From Devosia equisanguinis (GTDB lineage Bacteria > Pseudomonadota > Alphaproteobacteria > Rhizobiales > Devosiaceae), in assembly GCA_945888565.1 (NCBI GenBank), contig CAMDAL010000192.1:1-7673 (forward strand): DNA of 7,673 nt. The letters are read 5' to 3'. Made by a program: the position numbers and the translations under genes. How positions within the stretch are numbered: the stretch's first letter is position 1; every line of letters starts with the position of its first letter. Positions 1 to 7,076 of this stretch are shown here, in pieces. The notes beneath the pieces are model-generated. The model was not told the DNA's origin. It saw nothing but the letters and a program-made list of their open reading frames with translations, and made no database searches.

Positions 1-992
1 TCAAGTGCCTGCAGGGCGAGATCGATCTGCTCGACCAGTATATCGGCACGCCGACCAACAAGTCGGTGCTGTTCGATGGCAAGGAGCAGGGTGGCTACGA
101 CTTCTACACCACGCTCTCTACCCAGCCCAACGAGATGGCGATCTGCCTCAACATGACCCATCCGGACGCGGTCAAGGCGGAGCTCTACTCGAACAAGGAC
201 TTCCGTATCGGTTTCTCGCATGCCATCGACCGCCAGGCGCTTATCGACTCCGTCTTTGTGGGCGTCGGTTCGGCGTCGCAGGCGGCGATTGCCGAAGGCG
301 ACCCGCTCTACAACGAGCGGCTGGCCAAGCAGTTCACGGAGTTCGATCTCGCCAAGGCCAACGAGTTCCTGGACAAGGCAGCCCCGAACAAGGACGCCGA
401 CGGCTATCGCCTCGACAGCTCCGGCCGCCGCATCACCATCGTCTTCGAGCAGGACCAGAACCGGCTCGAAATGGTGGACATGATGCAGCTGATGATGCCG
501 ATGCTGAAGGCAGTGGGCATCGACGGGCAGCTCAAGCTGATCGACCGTTCGCTCTGGGAAGTGCGCATCCGCCAGAACATGGACTACGACGCCACCACGA
601 ACCGCTTCGGCGGGGGCATCGGCCTCGCTGCCCTGCTCGATCCGCGCTACTTCGTGCCCTATAGCGGCAACGCCTTCTACGCCATGGGCTGGCAGATCTG
701 GTACAACGACAAGACCGCCGCCAACGCGGTCGAGCCGCCTGCCCAGGTGAAGGAAGCGCTGGCTCTTTACGACGAGATGAAGAGCACCATCGACGATGCC
801 CGGCGCGTCGAGGCGTTCAAGCAGATCCTCGAGATCGCCGCCGACCAGTTCTATTCGATCGGCATCAAGGTGCCGAACGACGCCTACGGCATCGTGCGCA
901 ACGACTTCCATAACGTGCCTGAGCGGATGCCGAACTCGTTCGGCTATCCTACTCCGGCACCGACCAATCCCGAGCAGTACTTCAAGGCTTAG
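1..992 (+). CDS. Peptide-type (family 5) ABC transporter substrate-binding protein, C-terminal part
   Basis: Periplasmic binding protein that captures the substrate for the importer encoded downstream. The reading frame is already open at base 3 and runs 329 codons to TAG at 990-992, so the N-terminus with its signal peptide lies left of the window. A GTG at 66 is internal, not the start: the residues before it (KCLQGEIDLLDQYIG) fit the usual family-5 pattern of an amount-of-charge 'GEiDl' strand. The family hallmark is at 183-248, where LYSNKDFRIGFSHAIDRQ matches the conserved 'F.d.rvRqAisyAiDR' segment of the SBP_bac_5 domain. The last ~100 residues have the typical closing part with an alternating helix (EALALYDEMKSTIDDARR) and a final IGIKVPNDAYGIVRNDF strand. 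It is followed by a hairpin and a glycosidase-like gene. The family covers peptides, nickel, opines and oligosaccharides; given the neighbours, a sugar-containing ligand is inferred. Family assignment is strong, ligand unknown. Confidence 0.93.
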   Translation, partial: KCLQGEIDLLDQYIGTPTNKSVLFDGKEQGGYDFYTTLSTQPNEMAICLNMTHPDAVKAELYSNKDFRIGFSHAIDRQALIDSVFVGVGSASQAAIAEGDPLYNERLAKQFTEFDLAKANEFLDKAAPNKDADGYRLDSSGRRITIVFEQDQNRLEMVDMMQLMMPMLKAVGIDGQLKLIDRSLWEVRIRQNMDYDATTNRFGGGIGLAALLDPRYFVPYSGNAFYAMGWQIWYNDKTAANAVEPPAQVKEALALYDEMKSTIDDARRVEAFKQILEIAADQFYSIGIKVPNDAYGIVRNDFHNVPERMPNSFGYPTPAPTNPEQYFKA

Positions 993-1005
993 GCTTGGGC
1001 CTTCA

Positions 1006-1036
1006 CGACGGGGGGCGCCTCGGCCGCCCCCTGTCG
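1006..1036 (+). promoter_or_regulatory. Intercistronic GC-rich hairpin after the binding-protein gene
   Basis: Arms 1006-1017 (CGACGGGGGGCG) and 1025-1036 (CGCCCCCTGTCG) pair over 12 bp with a single G-U wobble, closing a 7-nt loop (CCTCGGC). It starts 13 nt after the stop codon of the binding-protein gene. The 3' side (ACCCTTCCAACTCT) has no run of T, so it is not a canonical intrinsic terminator. Known parallels are stem-loops behind binding-protein genes in transporter operons, which protect the upstream mRNA end or reduce read-through so that the binding protein is made in excess. That role here is inference; partial termination is possible. Confidence 0.65.
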
Positions 1037-1062
1037 ACCCTTCCAACTCTCCGGAACGACTG

Positions 1063-3177
1063 ATGAACCAGACACTCAGGGTCACTGGCGGCCTGCGGTC
1101 GCCCACATGGTACGAAACGGCGACGCGCTGGACCCAGCTGACGTTGGTCGAAGACGATCCGCAGACCTTCGACCTCGATTTCTGGCTCCGGATCTTCGAC
1201 GAGACACAATCCAACGCCGCCTGCCTTTCGGCTGGTGGCTACGTCGCCTATTACCCCTCGAAGATTCCGCTGCAACATGTCAGCCGGTTCATCGGCGATA
1301 CCGACCCGTTCGGCGATCTGGTCGCCGGTGCGCGGGCTCGCAACATGCATGTAGTGGCGCGGGTCGATCCGCATGCCGTGCATGCCGATGTCGCGGCGGC
1401 TCACCCCGAATGGATCTCGGTGACATCAGGGGGCGACCTGCGCAAGCACTGGTCGTTCCCCGACGCCTACGTCACCTGCGCCTGGGGCGACTACAACCGT
1501 GGCTTCATGAGCGAGGTGATCCGCGAGGTCGCCGCCAACTACGATATCGACGCGGTGTTCGCCAATCGCTGGTCAGGCCACGGCGTCTGCTACTGCGCGC
1601 ACTGCAGCACCGCGTTCAGATCCGAGTCGGGCTACGACCTGCCGCGCCAGAAAGACCCGCACGACAAGGTGTGGCAGGCCTGGCTCAACTGGTCGCGCAG
1701 GGTGCTGACCGAACTAGTGGCGCACTGGAACGGTGTGGTCGCCAGCGAGCGCCCACATGGCCGTTTCATCCCGAACATCGGCAACTCGTCCATGCTGGAA
1801 TTCGATCTCGACGAGATCGAAAAATACTGCCCGATCCTGTTCGTCGACCATCAGGGCCGCACCGGAGTGGTGCCGATCTGGTCGGCCGGCCGCGACGGCA
1901 AGCGGATGCGCGGCGCCATGGGCGACCGTCCGATTGGGCTCATCACCTCGACCTCGGTTGAGGAGAAGTGGCGCTGGAAGGACTCCGTCCAGTCGCCCGA
2001 GGAAATCCGGATGTGGATGGTCGATGGGCTGGCGCACGGGCTGCGCCCCTGGTTCACCAAGTTCAATGCCAAGGTGCCCGACAACCGCTGGATCAAGCCG
2101 ATTGCGGAGAGCTTCCAGCTGCACGCGCGGCTGGAACCGGAACTGGCGCCACTGCACCCGACGGCCGAGATCGCCATGCTCGATCCTTCCACCACGCTAC
2201 GCAGCTGGGATTCGGACGGTCGAGAGAGCGCCGAGGGGCATGAGTTCGGGCTCTACCATGCCCTGATCGAGGCGCGGCTGCCGTTCGAGCTGCACTCCGA
2301 TCTCGATGTCTCGGATGAAAAGCTCGATCGCTACAAGCTCATCGCTGTGGCCAATGCGTCGTTCCTGTCGGATGCGCAGTGCGACAGCCTCAACCGCTAT
2401 GTCGAGCGCGGCGGCAGCCTCGTCACCAGCTTCGAAACCTCGCTTTACGACGAGTGGGGGGCGCAGCGGGCCGATTTCGGGCTGAGCAACCTGTTCGGCG
2501 CCAGCGTCGCCGGGCAAACCACTGCACATGCCAAGAACACCTATATCGAGCTGAGCACCAAGCACCCGCTGACCGCCGGGTTTGGCGGCGCCGAGCGCAT
2601 CATGGGCGGTACGCGGCAGATCCCGCTGCGGCTGCACGATGGTGCCCGTTCGGAAATCCCCTTCCGCTTCATTCCGGCCTTCCCGGATTTGCCGATGGAA
2701 GAGATCTATCCGCGCGAGCCGGCCGCTGCACCGGCAGCGATCGCGCGCGAGTTCGAGGGCGGCGGGCGACTGGTGTACTTCCCGTGGAACCTAGGTGAGG
2801 TGTTTTGGGAGGTGCTGAACCTCGACCACTCGACCCTGATCGGCAATGCCGTGCGCTGGGCGCTCGGGGCGCGTCCGCGCGTCGAAGTCCGCGGTCCGGG
2901 CGTGCTTGATATCGCCACCCGCGAGGGGAGCGACAGGCTGTCGGTGCACCTCGTCAACCTGACCAACCCGATGATGATGAAGGGGCCGGTCCGCGAGATC
3001 ATCCCGGTCGGGAAACAGGTGGTGTCGGTGGCGCTGCCTGAGGGCATGGCCGGGGCTTCGGCAAGGCTGCTGGTGTCGGGCCTGTCGCCAGCGCTCTTAA
3101 TTGCTGATGGTCGGGTGCGGATCGAGGTGCCCGAGATCGTCACCAACGAGGTCGTGCTCATCGACTTCGCCCGTTAG
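1063..3177 (+). CDS. Putative glycoside hydrolase, GHL6-like TIM barrel with GH42-type trimerisation domain
   Basis: Predicted cytoplasmic enzyme of 704 residues, with no signal peptide or membrane segment, probably acting on a glycoside delivered by the importer. Residues ~20-360 look like a TIM barrel of the hypothetical glycosyl hydrolase 6 type (AGGYVAYYPSKIP at 57-69, HVVARVDPHAVH at 96-107, EEKWRWKDSVQSPEE near 300-314, LRPWFTKFN at 327-335). Residues ~365-600 resemble the beta-galactosidase trimerisation (class I glutamine-amidotransferase-like) domain (YKLIAVANASFLSDAQCDSL, then RYVERGGSLVTSFETS). Residues ~605-704 look like a small beta-sandwich. C139 with C176-x-C178-x-x-C181 resembles the zinc site of GH42 beta-galactosidases, but the GH42 acid/base 'NE' position reads N168-R169. 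The ATG at 1063 is chosen because a weak ribosome site (GGAA, 1053-1056) sits 6 nt upstream; the frame is open back to 796 only because of high G+C, and that part overlaps the binding-protein gene. Activity and substrate are unknown; GH151-type fucosidases or GH42 relatives are alternatives. Confidence 0.82.
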   Translation: MNQTLRVTGGLRSPTWYETATRWTQLTLVEDDPQTFDLDFWLRIFDETQSNAACLSAGGYVAYYPSKIPLQHVSRFIGDTDPFGDLVAGARARNMHVVARVDPHAVHADVAAAHPEWISVTSGGDLRKHWSFPDAYVTCAWGDYNRGFMSEVIREVAANYDIDAVFANRWSGHGVCYCAHCSTAFRSESGYDLPRQKDPHDKVWQAWLNWSRRVLTELVAHWNGVVASERPHGRFIPNIGNSSMLEFDLDEIEKYCPILFVDHQGRTGVVPIWSAGRDGKRMRGAMGDRPIGLITSTSVEEKWRWKDSVQSPEEIRMWMVDGLAHGLRPWFTKFNAKVPDNRWIKPIAESFQLHARLEPELAPLHPTAEIAMLDPSTTLRSWDSDGRESAEGHEFGLYHALIEARLPFELHSDLDVSDEKLDRYKLIAVANASFLSDAQCDSLNRYVERGGSLVTSFETSLYDEWGAQRADFGLSNLFGASVAGQTTAHAKNTYIELSTKHPLTAGFGGAERIMGGTRQIPLRLHDGARSEIPFRFIPAFPDLPMEEIYPREPAAAPAAIAREFEGGGRLVYFPWNLGEVFWEVLNLDHSTLIGNAVRWALGARPRVEVRGPGVLDIATREGSDRLSVHLVNLTNPMMMKGPVREIIPVGKQVVSVALPEGMAGASARLLVSGLSPALLIADGRVRIEVPEIVTNEVVLIDFAR

Positions 3178-3179
3178 GA
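3176..3179 (+). promoter_or_regulatory. Ribosome binding site of the DppB-type permease, overlapping the upstream stop
   Basis: AGGA lies inside the TAG stop region of the glycosidase-like gene (TAGGAT), 7 nt before the ATG at 3187. The upstream ribosome therefore terminates on the Shine-Dalgarno sequence of the permease, which suggests coupled translation and ties the glycosidase gene to the transporter operon. Confidence 0.6.
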
Positions 3180-3186
3180 TCGCCTG

Positions 3187-4173
3187 ATGCTCGGTTTCAT
3201 CCTCAAGCGCGTGCTCTACATGATCCCGACCCTGTTCGGGATGTCGCTGGTGTCGTTCTTCATCATCCAGCTACCGCCAGGGGATTTCCTCACCTCGCTG
3301 ATCTCGGCCATCGCCGATTCCGGGCAAAGCCTCGACTCGGCGACCGTGGCCGCGCTGACCGCGCAATACGGTCTCGATCAGCCGTTCTACGTGCAGTACT
3401 GGAATTGGATTTCGGGCATCCTGTTCCGCGGCGATTTCGGCTGGTCGTTCGACTGGGGCCAGCCGGTCAGCCGGCTGATCTGGGACCGCATGGGCATCAC
3501 CCTGTTCGTCTCGGTGCTGAGCCTGATCCTGATCTGGGCCGTCGCCCTGCCAATCGGCATCTATTCGGCGGTCAAGCGCTACTCGATCGGCGACCATATC
3601 TTCACGCTGCTCGGCTTCATCGGCCTCGCCATCCCGACCTTCATCATGGCGCTGGTGCTGATGTACGTGTCGTACAAGTTTCTCGGCCAGAACGTCGGTG
3701 GGTTGTTCTCGCCGGAATATCAGGATGCGCCCTGGAGTCTGGGCAAGCTGTGGGATCTGTGCCTCCACCTCTGGATCCCCATCGTCGTCATCGCCACCAA
3801 CTCCACCGCCGCGCTGATCCGGGTGATGCGGGCCAACCTCTCTGACGAGTTGAACAAACCATACGTGGTGACGGCGCGCGCTAAAGGGCTGAAGGAGTTC
3901 ACACTGATCATGCGCTATCCCGTGCGCATTGCGCTCAACCCCTTCATCTCGACCATTGGCTGGGTGCTTCCGGCGCTGATCTCGGGCGTCACCATCACGG
4001 CGATCGTCCTCAACCTGCCGATGGCCGGGCCGCTGCTGCTGCGCGCGCTCGTGAGCCAGGACATGTACCTCGCCGGCGCCTTCATCCTGCTGATGAGCGT
4101 GTTGACGTTGGTCGGCATGCTGATCTCGGACATTCTCCTCGCCGTGCTCGATCCGCGGATCCGGCTGCAATGA
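3187..4173 (+). CDS. ABC transporter permease, DppB/OppB family
   Basis: First inner-membrane subunit of the importer; with the DppC-type partner it forms the substrate channel. It has 328 residues, a normal family length. The start MLGFILKRVLYMIPTLFG is the classical DppB N-terminus leading into TM1 (~9-29). Then comes a periplasmic stretch containing YGLDQPFYVQYWNWISGIL and GDFGWSF (typical 'LGLDqPl..qY..wl......GDfG.S'), and about five further hydrophobic helices (~103-126, 138-162, 193-212, 252-275, 297-320). The cytoplasmic EAA loop that docks on the ATPase is at ~213-236 (VMRANLSDELNKPYVVTARA, then KGL). The C-terminus ends in the usual LDPRIRLQ. It lies 9 nt after the glycosidase-like gene, and its stop shares ATGA with the next start. 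Transport class is certain; a peptide substrate should not be assumed from the family name. Confidence 0.95.
   Translation: MLGFILKRVLYMIPTLFGMSLVSFFIIQLPPGDFLTSLISAIADSGQSLDSATVAALTAQYGLDQPFYVQYWNWISGILFRGDFGWSFDWGQPVSRLIWDRMGITLFVSVLSLILIWAVALPIGIYSAVKRYSIGDHIFTLLGFIGLAIPTFIMALVLMYVSYKFLGQNVGGLFSPEYQDAPWSLGKLWDLCLHLWIPIVVIATNSTAALIRVMRANLSDELNKPYVVTARAKGLKEFTLIMRYPVRIALNPFISTIGWVLPALISGVTITAIVLNLPMAGPLLLRALVSQDMYLAGAFILLMSVLTLVGMLISDILLAVLDPRIRLQ
4170..4173 (+). other. ATGA stop/start overlap between the two permease genes
   Basis: The DppB-type stop TGA (4171-4173) and the DppC-type start ATG (4170-4172) share four bases. No good Shine-Dalgarno sequence precedes this ATG, so termination-reinitiation coupling is likely and would keep the two channel subunits in equal amounts. 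Confidence 0.75.
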
Positions 4174-5357
4174 GCGTCGAACCCGACAACCTCGTCACTC
4201 ACACCGATCCTTCAACGGAGTTGCCGCTCGACGAGACGCAGTTCGTCGCCACTGCCGGGGCAAGCGCCGCCGTTGCCGGTCAGTGGACGCTGATGCTGTG
4301 GAAGTTCCGTCGTCAGAAGGTGGCGATGGCATCGCTCGTGGTCGTGCTGCTGCTCTACCTGGTGGCGATCCTCGCCGAGTTCCTCGCCCCCTACGACGTC
4401 GATATGACCCGGCCGCAATACACTTACGCCCCTCCGCAGGGCATCAGCCTTTTCGTCACGACGCCGGATGGCGGCTGGCGCTTCCTGCCGCACGCCTCGG
4501 GCTACAAGATCGTCGTCGACCAAGAGGCGATGCGGCGCACCTTCGTGGTCGATCCCGAGCAGATCATCCCGATCGGGCTGTTCGTCACCGGCCAGAGCTA
4601 CAAGCTGTGGGGGCTGTTCGAGAGCACCCTGCATTTCATCGGCCCGACCAACCCGGCCGACACGGTCTACTTGCTCGGCAGCGACCGCATCGGTCGCGAC
4701 GTGTTCAGCCGGCTGGTCTACGGAACGCGGATTTCGATGTCGATCGGCCTCGTCGGCGTGGTGATCAGCCTGGCGCTAGGCGTGTTTCTGGGCGGCATCT
4801 CGGGTTACTACGGCGGAGCTGTCGATACGGCGATCCAGCGACTGGTCGAGGTGGTGAGCGCCATGCCCACCATCCCGCTCTGGATGGGGCTGGCCGCGGC
4901 GATCCCGCTCACCTGGCCCCCTGGGCTGGTGTATTTCACCGTGACGGCAATCGTCTCGCTGCTCGGCTGGACGTCGCTCGCCCGCGAGGTGCGCGGACGG
5001 TTCTTCGCCCTCCGCGAAGAGGATTTCGTCACCGCCGCCCGGCTCGACGGCTCGAGCGAGATGCGGTTGATCTTCCGGCACATGCTGCCCTCGATCACCT
5101 CGCACCTGCTGGCCATGGTGACGCTGGCGGTGCCGGCGATGATCATCGCCGAAACCTCACTGTCCTTCCTCGGCATCGGATTGAAGCCACCTGTGGTCAG
5201 CTGGGGCGTGCTGTTACAGGATGCACAGAACCTCCGGGCCATCGCCAACGCGCCGTGGCTGCTGTTCTGGCCGGCGCTGGCGGTGATGGTGTCGGTGCTG
5301 AGCTTCAACTTCCTCGGCGATGGCCTGCGCGACGCGGCGGACCCCTATGGCAACTGA
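4170..5357 (+). CDS. ABC transporter permease, DppC/OppC family, with enlarged periplasmic loop
   Basis: Second channel subunit of the importer, 395 residues against about 300 in E. coli DppC. A soluble cytoplasmic N-terminus (~1-48) precedes TM1 (~52-72, VAMASLVVVLLLYLVAILAE). Residues ~76-165 form an extra hydrophilic block with aromatic and proline residues (APPQGISLFVTTPDGGWRF, GYKIVVDQEAMRR) before the family signature LGSDRIGRDVFSRLVYGTR at 169-187. This is followed by TM2 (~188-210) and the remaining helices. The EAA loop is at ~284-307 (EDFVTAARLDGSSEMRLIFR). The stretch ETSLSFLGIGLKPPVVSWG (328-346) and the C-terminus FNFLGDGLRDAADP are textbook DppC. The surplus length is therefore all in the loop between TM1 and TM2, which faces the binding protein. 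Similar long loops occur in a subset of relatives, so it is unusual against E. coli but may be normal for this subfamily. Confidence 0.94.
   Translation: MSVEPDNLVTHTDPSTELPLDETQFVATAGASAAVAGQWTLMLWKFRRQKVAMASLVVVLLLYLVAILAEFLAPYDVDMTRPQYTYAPPQGISLFVTTPDGGWRFLPHASGYKIVVDQEAMRRTFVVDPEQIIPIGLFVTGQSYKLWGLFESTLHFIGPTNPADTVYLLGSDRIGRDVFSRLVYGTRISMSIGLVGVVISLALGVFLGGISGYYGGAVDTAIQRLVEVVSAMPTIPLWMGLAAAIPLTWPPGLVYFTVTAIVSLLGWTSLAREVRGRFFALREEDFVTAARLDGSSEMRLIFRHMLPSITSHLLAMVTLAVPAMIIAETSLSFLGIGLKPPVVSWGVLLQDAQNLRAIANAPWLLFWPALAVMVSVLSFNFLGDGLRDAADPYGN
5347..5357 (+). other. 11-nt overlap of permease end and ATPase start
   Basis: The ATPase start ATG at 5347 lies inside the last codons of the DppC-type gene, whose TGA is at 5355-5357. 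GGCGGA at 5336-5341 lies 5 nt before this ATG and can serve as ribosome site. An in-frame ATG at 5320 has no such sequence upstream and would add nine residues (ACATRRTP type) with no family resemblance, so 5347 is preferred. Confidence 0.65.
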
Positions 5358-7056
5358 TATCCCAGCCTCGGCTCCTACAGTGCTTGAGGTGCGCAACCTC
5401 CAAGTAGACTTCGCGCTACGCGGCGGCACCTTCACCGCGGCGCGCGATGTCGGCTTCAAGCTGCACGCGGGGCGGACGCTGTGCCTGGTGGGCGAGAGCG
5501 GCTCCGGCAAGAGCGTCACGGCACGTGCCATGATGCAGTTGATCGACGCGCCCGGCCGCATCGCGCAAGGCACCATCATGCTGAGCGGCGAGGGTGGGCC
5601 GATCGATATCGCGACGCTCAACCCGCGCGGCGAAGCCATCCGCGCCATCCGCGGCCGGCGTATCGGCATGATCTTCCAGGAGCCGATGAGTTCGCTGTCG
5701 CCGGTACACACCATCGGCGCGCAGATCGTCGAGGTGCTGCGGCTGCACCTGAAGATGGACCGGCAGCAAGCCCGGGCCCGCACTATCGAACTGCTGCGCC
5801 AGGTCGAAATCCCCGACCCCGAGCGCAACATCGACCGCTACACCTTCGAGTTCTCGGGCGGCATGCGGCAGCGGGCGATGATCGCCATGGCGCTCGCCTG
5901 CAACCCGCAGGTGCTGATCGCCGACGAGCCGACCACGGCGCTCGACGTCACCACGCAGGCCGAAGTGCTGGACCTGATCTCACGGATGCAGCGCGAACTC
6001 GGCATGGCCACGCTGTTGATCACCCACGATATGGGCGTGGTGGCGGAAGTGGCCGACGACGTGGCGGTGATGTACCGCGGCCGGATCGTAGAAGCCGGGC
6101 CGGTGGACGAGGTGTTCCACGGCGCGAGGCACCCCTATACCAAGCGGCTGCTGAACTCGGTGCTGAAGCTCGAGCGGACATCCGAACTGAAGCAGGCGAG
6201 CACGGCGGCAGACCCCATCCTCTCCGTGCGTGACCTCGGCAAGCTCTACCAGCCGCGCCAGGGCTTTCTCAGTCGGAGGCCGAAGACCGAAGTGCGAGCG
6301 GTCGATGGCGTCAGCTTCGACCTGATGGCCGGTGAGAGCCTCGGTATCGTCGGCGAGAGCGGGTCGGGCAAGACCACGCTCGGCCGGCTCATCCTCCGCA
6401 TCGTCGAGCCGACGGAAGGGACAGTGACCTATCGGCCTGCCACCGGAGCGCCGATCGATGTGCGGGCTCTCGACAAACGTGGGCTGCGCGGCTTTCACCG
6501 GCAGGTTCGGCTGATCTTCCAGGACCCGTTCGCCTCGCTCACTCCGCGCATGACGGTGCGCCAGATCATCGCCGACCCGCTGGTGGTGAACCACATCGCC
6601 AGCGGCGCTGCACTCGATGCGCGCGTGTCGGAACTGCTCAGCATGGTCGGGCTGGACCCGGCGATGATGGAGCGCTACCCGCACGCCTTCTCCGGCGGGC
6701 AGCGACAGCGCATCGGCATAGCGCGAGCGCTGGCCCTCAACCCGCGGGTGCTGATCGCCGACGAGGCGACGTCGGCGCTCGACGTCTCGATCCGCAGCCA
6801 GATGCTCGATCTGTTGCTGGAGCTGCAGCAGCGGCTCGGGCTGAGCTTTCTGTTCATCAGCCATGACATCGGTGTGGTGCGCTATTTCTGCGACCGTGTA
6901 GCGGTGATGCAACGCGGCAAGATTGTCGAACTGGGACCGGCAGAAACCATCTGCACGGCGCCTGAGCATCCCTATACCAAGGCACTGATTTCCGCGGTGC
7001 CTCACCCCGATCCGCGGCAAAAGCGCATGCGAACGCGCACCCGCCTCGACGCCTGA
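5347..7056 (+). CDS. Fused double ATP-binding protein of peptide-type ABC importer (DppD-DppF fusion)
   Basis: Both ATPase subunits of the importer in one 569-residue cytoplasmic chain, the layout of YejF and GsiA. Half 1: Walker A GESGSGKS at 49-56, Q-loop Q111 (IFQEP), signature FSGGMRQ 169-175, Walker B VLIADEP 189-195, switch His H227 (LLITHDMG), then the family tail HPYTKRLLNS 262-271. Half 2: Walker A GESGSGKT 336-343, Q392 (IFQDP), signature FSGGQRQ 448-454, Walker B VLIADEA 468-474, H506 (FISHDIG), tail HPYTKALISAV from 541. Both sites keep the catalytic Glu and His, so both should hydrolyse ATP. The linker (~275-290) and C-terminus contain no cysteine cluster, unlike DppD/OppD proteins that end in a 'C.....C.' iron-sulfur-type segment. 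Start ATG 5347 was chosen over 5320 on ribosome-site grounds. The Walker B coding segments 5901-5949 and 6738-6786 are 45/49 identical in DNA. Confidence 0.95.
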   Translation: MATDIPASAPTVLEVRNLQVDFALRGGTFTAARDVGFKLHAGRTLCLVGESGSGKSVTARAMMQLIDAPGRIAQGTIMLSGEGGPIDIATLNPRGEAIRAIRGRRIGMIFQEPMSSLSPVHTIGAQIVEVLRLHLKMDRQQARARTIELLRQVEIPDPERNIDRYTFEFSGGMRQRAMIAMALACNPQVLIADEPTTALDVTTQAEVLDLISRMQRELGMATLLITHDMGVVAEVADDVAVMYRGRIVEAGPVDEVFHGARHPYTKRLLNSVLKLERTSELKQASTAADPILSVRDLGKLYQPRQGFLSRRPKTEVRAVDGVSFDLMAGESLGIVGESGSGKTTLGRLILRIVEPTEGTVTYRPATGAPIDVRALDKRGLRGFHRQVRLIFQDPFASLTPRMTVRQIIADPLVVNHIASGAALDARVSELLSMVGLDPAMMERYPHAFSGGQRQRIGIARALALNPRVLIADEATSALDVSIRSQMLDLLLELQQRLGLSFLFISHDIGVVRYFCDRVAVMQRGKIVELGPAETICTAPEHPYTKALISAVPHPDPRQKRMRTRTRLDA

Positions 7057-7061
7057 TCAAC

Positions 7062-7066
7062 AAGGA
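7062..7066 (+). promoter_or_regulatory. Ribosome binding site of the dehydrogenase gene
   Basis: AAGGA in the 20-base gap after the ATPase stop (TGA, 7054-7056), with ten bases between it and the ATG at 7077. It is the clearest Shine-Dalgarno sequence in the window and fixes the start. The gap holds no hairpin or T-run, so the dehydrogenase is probably on the same transcript. Confidence 0.7.
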
Positions 7067-7076
7067 CAAACGACAA

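Noticed and set aside
66..68. GTG at 66 as the start of the binding protein
   Set aside because: The frame is open to the left edge and the residues before it fit the family, so the codon is an internal Val.
1006..1036. Calling the hairpin a true intrinsic terminator
   Set aside because: The bases after the stem (ACCCTTCCAACTCT) contain no run of T, and the following gene has no visible promoter of its own.
796..1062. N-terminal extension of the glycosidase-like gene back to an ATG at 796
   Set aside because: This stretch overlaps the well-supported end of the binding-protein gene, is a low-complexity Arg/Ser/Pro translation typical of a G+C-rich shadow frame, and shows no resemblance to the family; ATG 1063 has a ribosome site.
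1107..1961. Second + strand open frame inside the glycosidase-like gene (284 codons)
   Set aside because: Arg-rich shadow translation without domain resemblance, fully inside a gene with clear family features.
5320..5346. Earlier start (ATG 5320) for the ATPase gene
   Set aside because: No Shine-Dalgarno sequence upstream, and the nine added residues do not look like an ATPase N-terminus; ATG 5347 fits better.
5980..7020. Long open frame on the - strand opposite the second ATPase half (346 codons)
   Set aside because: Composition rich in His/Arg/Asp and Gln with no motif; it mirrors the codon bias of the real + strand gene, as do the frames opposite 3271-4170 and 7002-7649.
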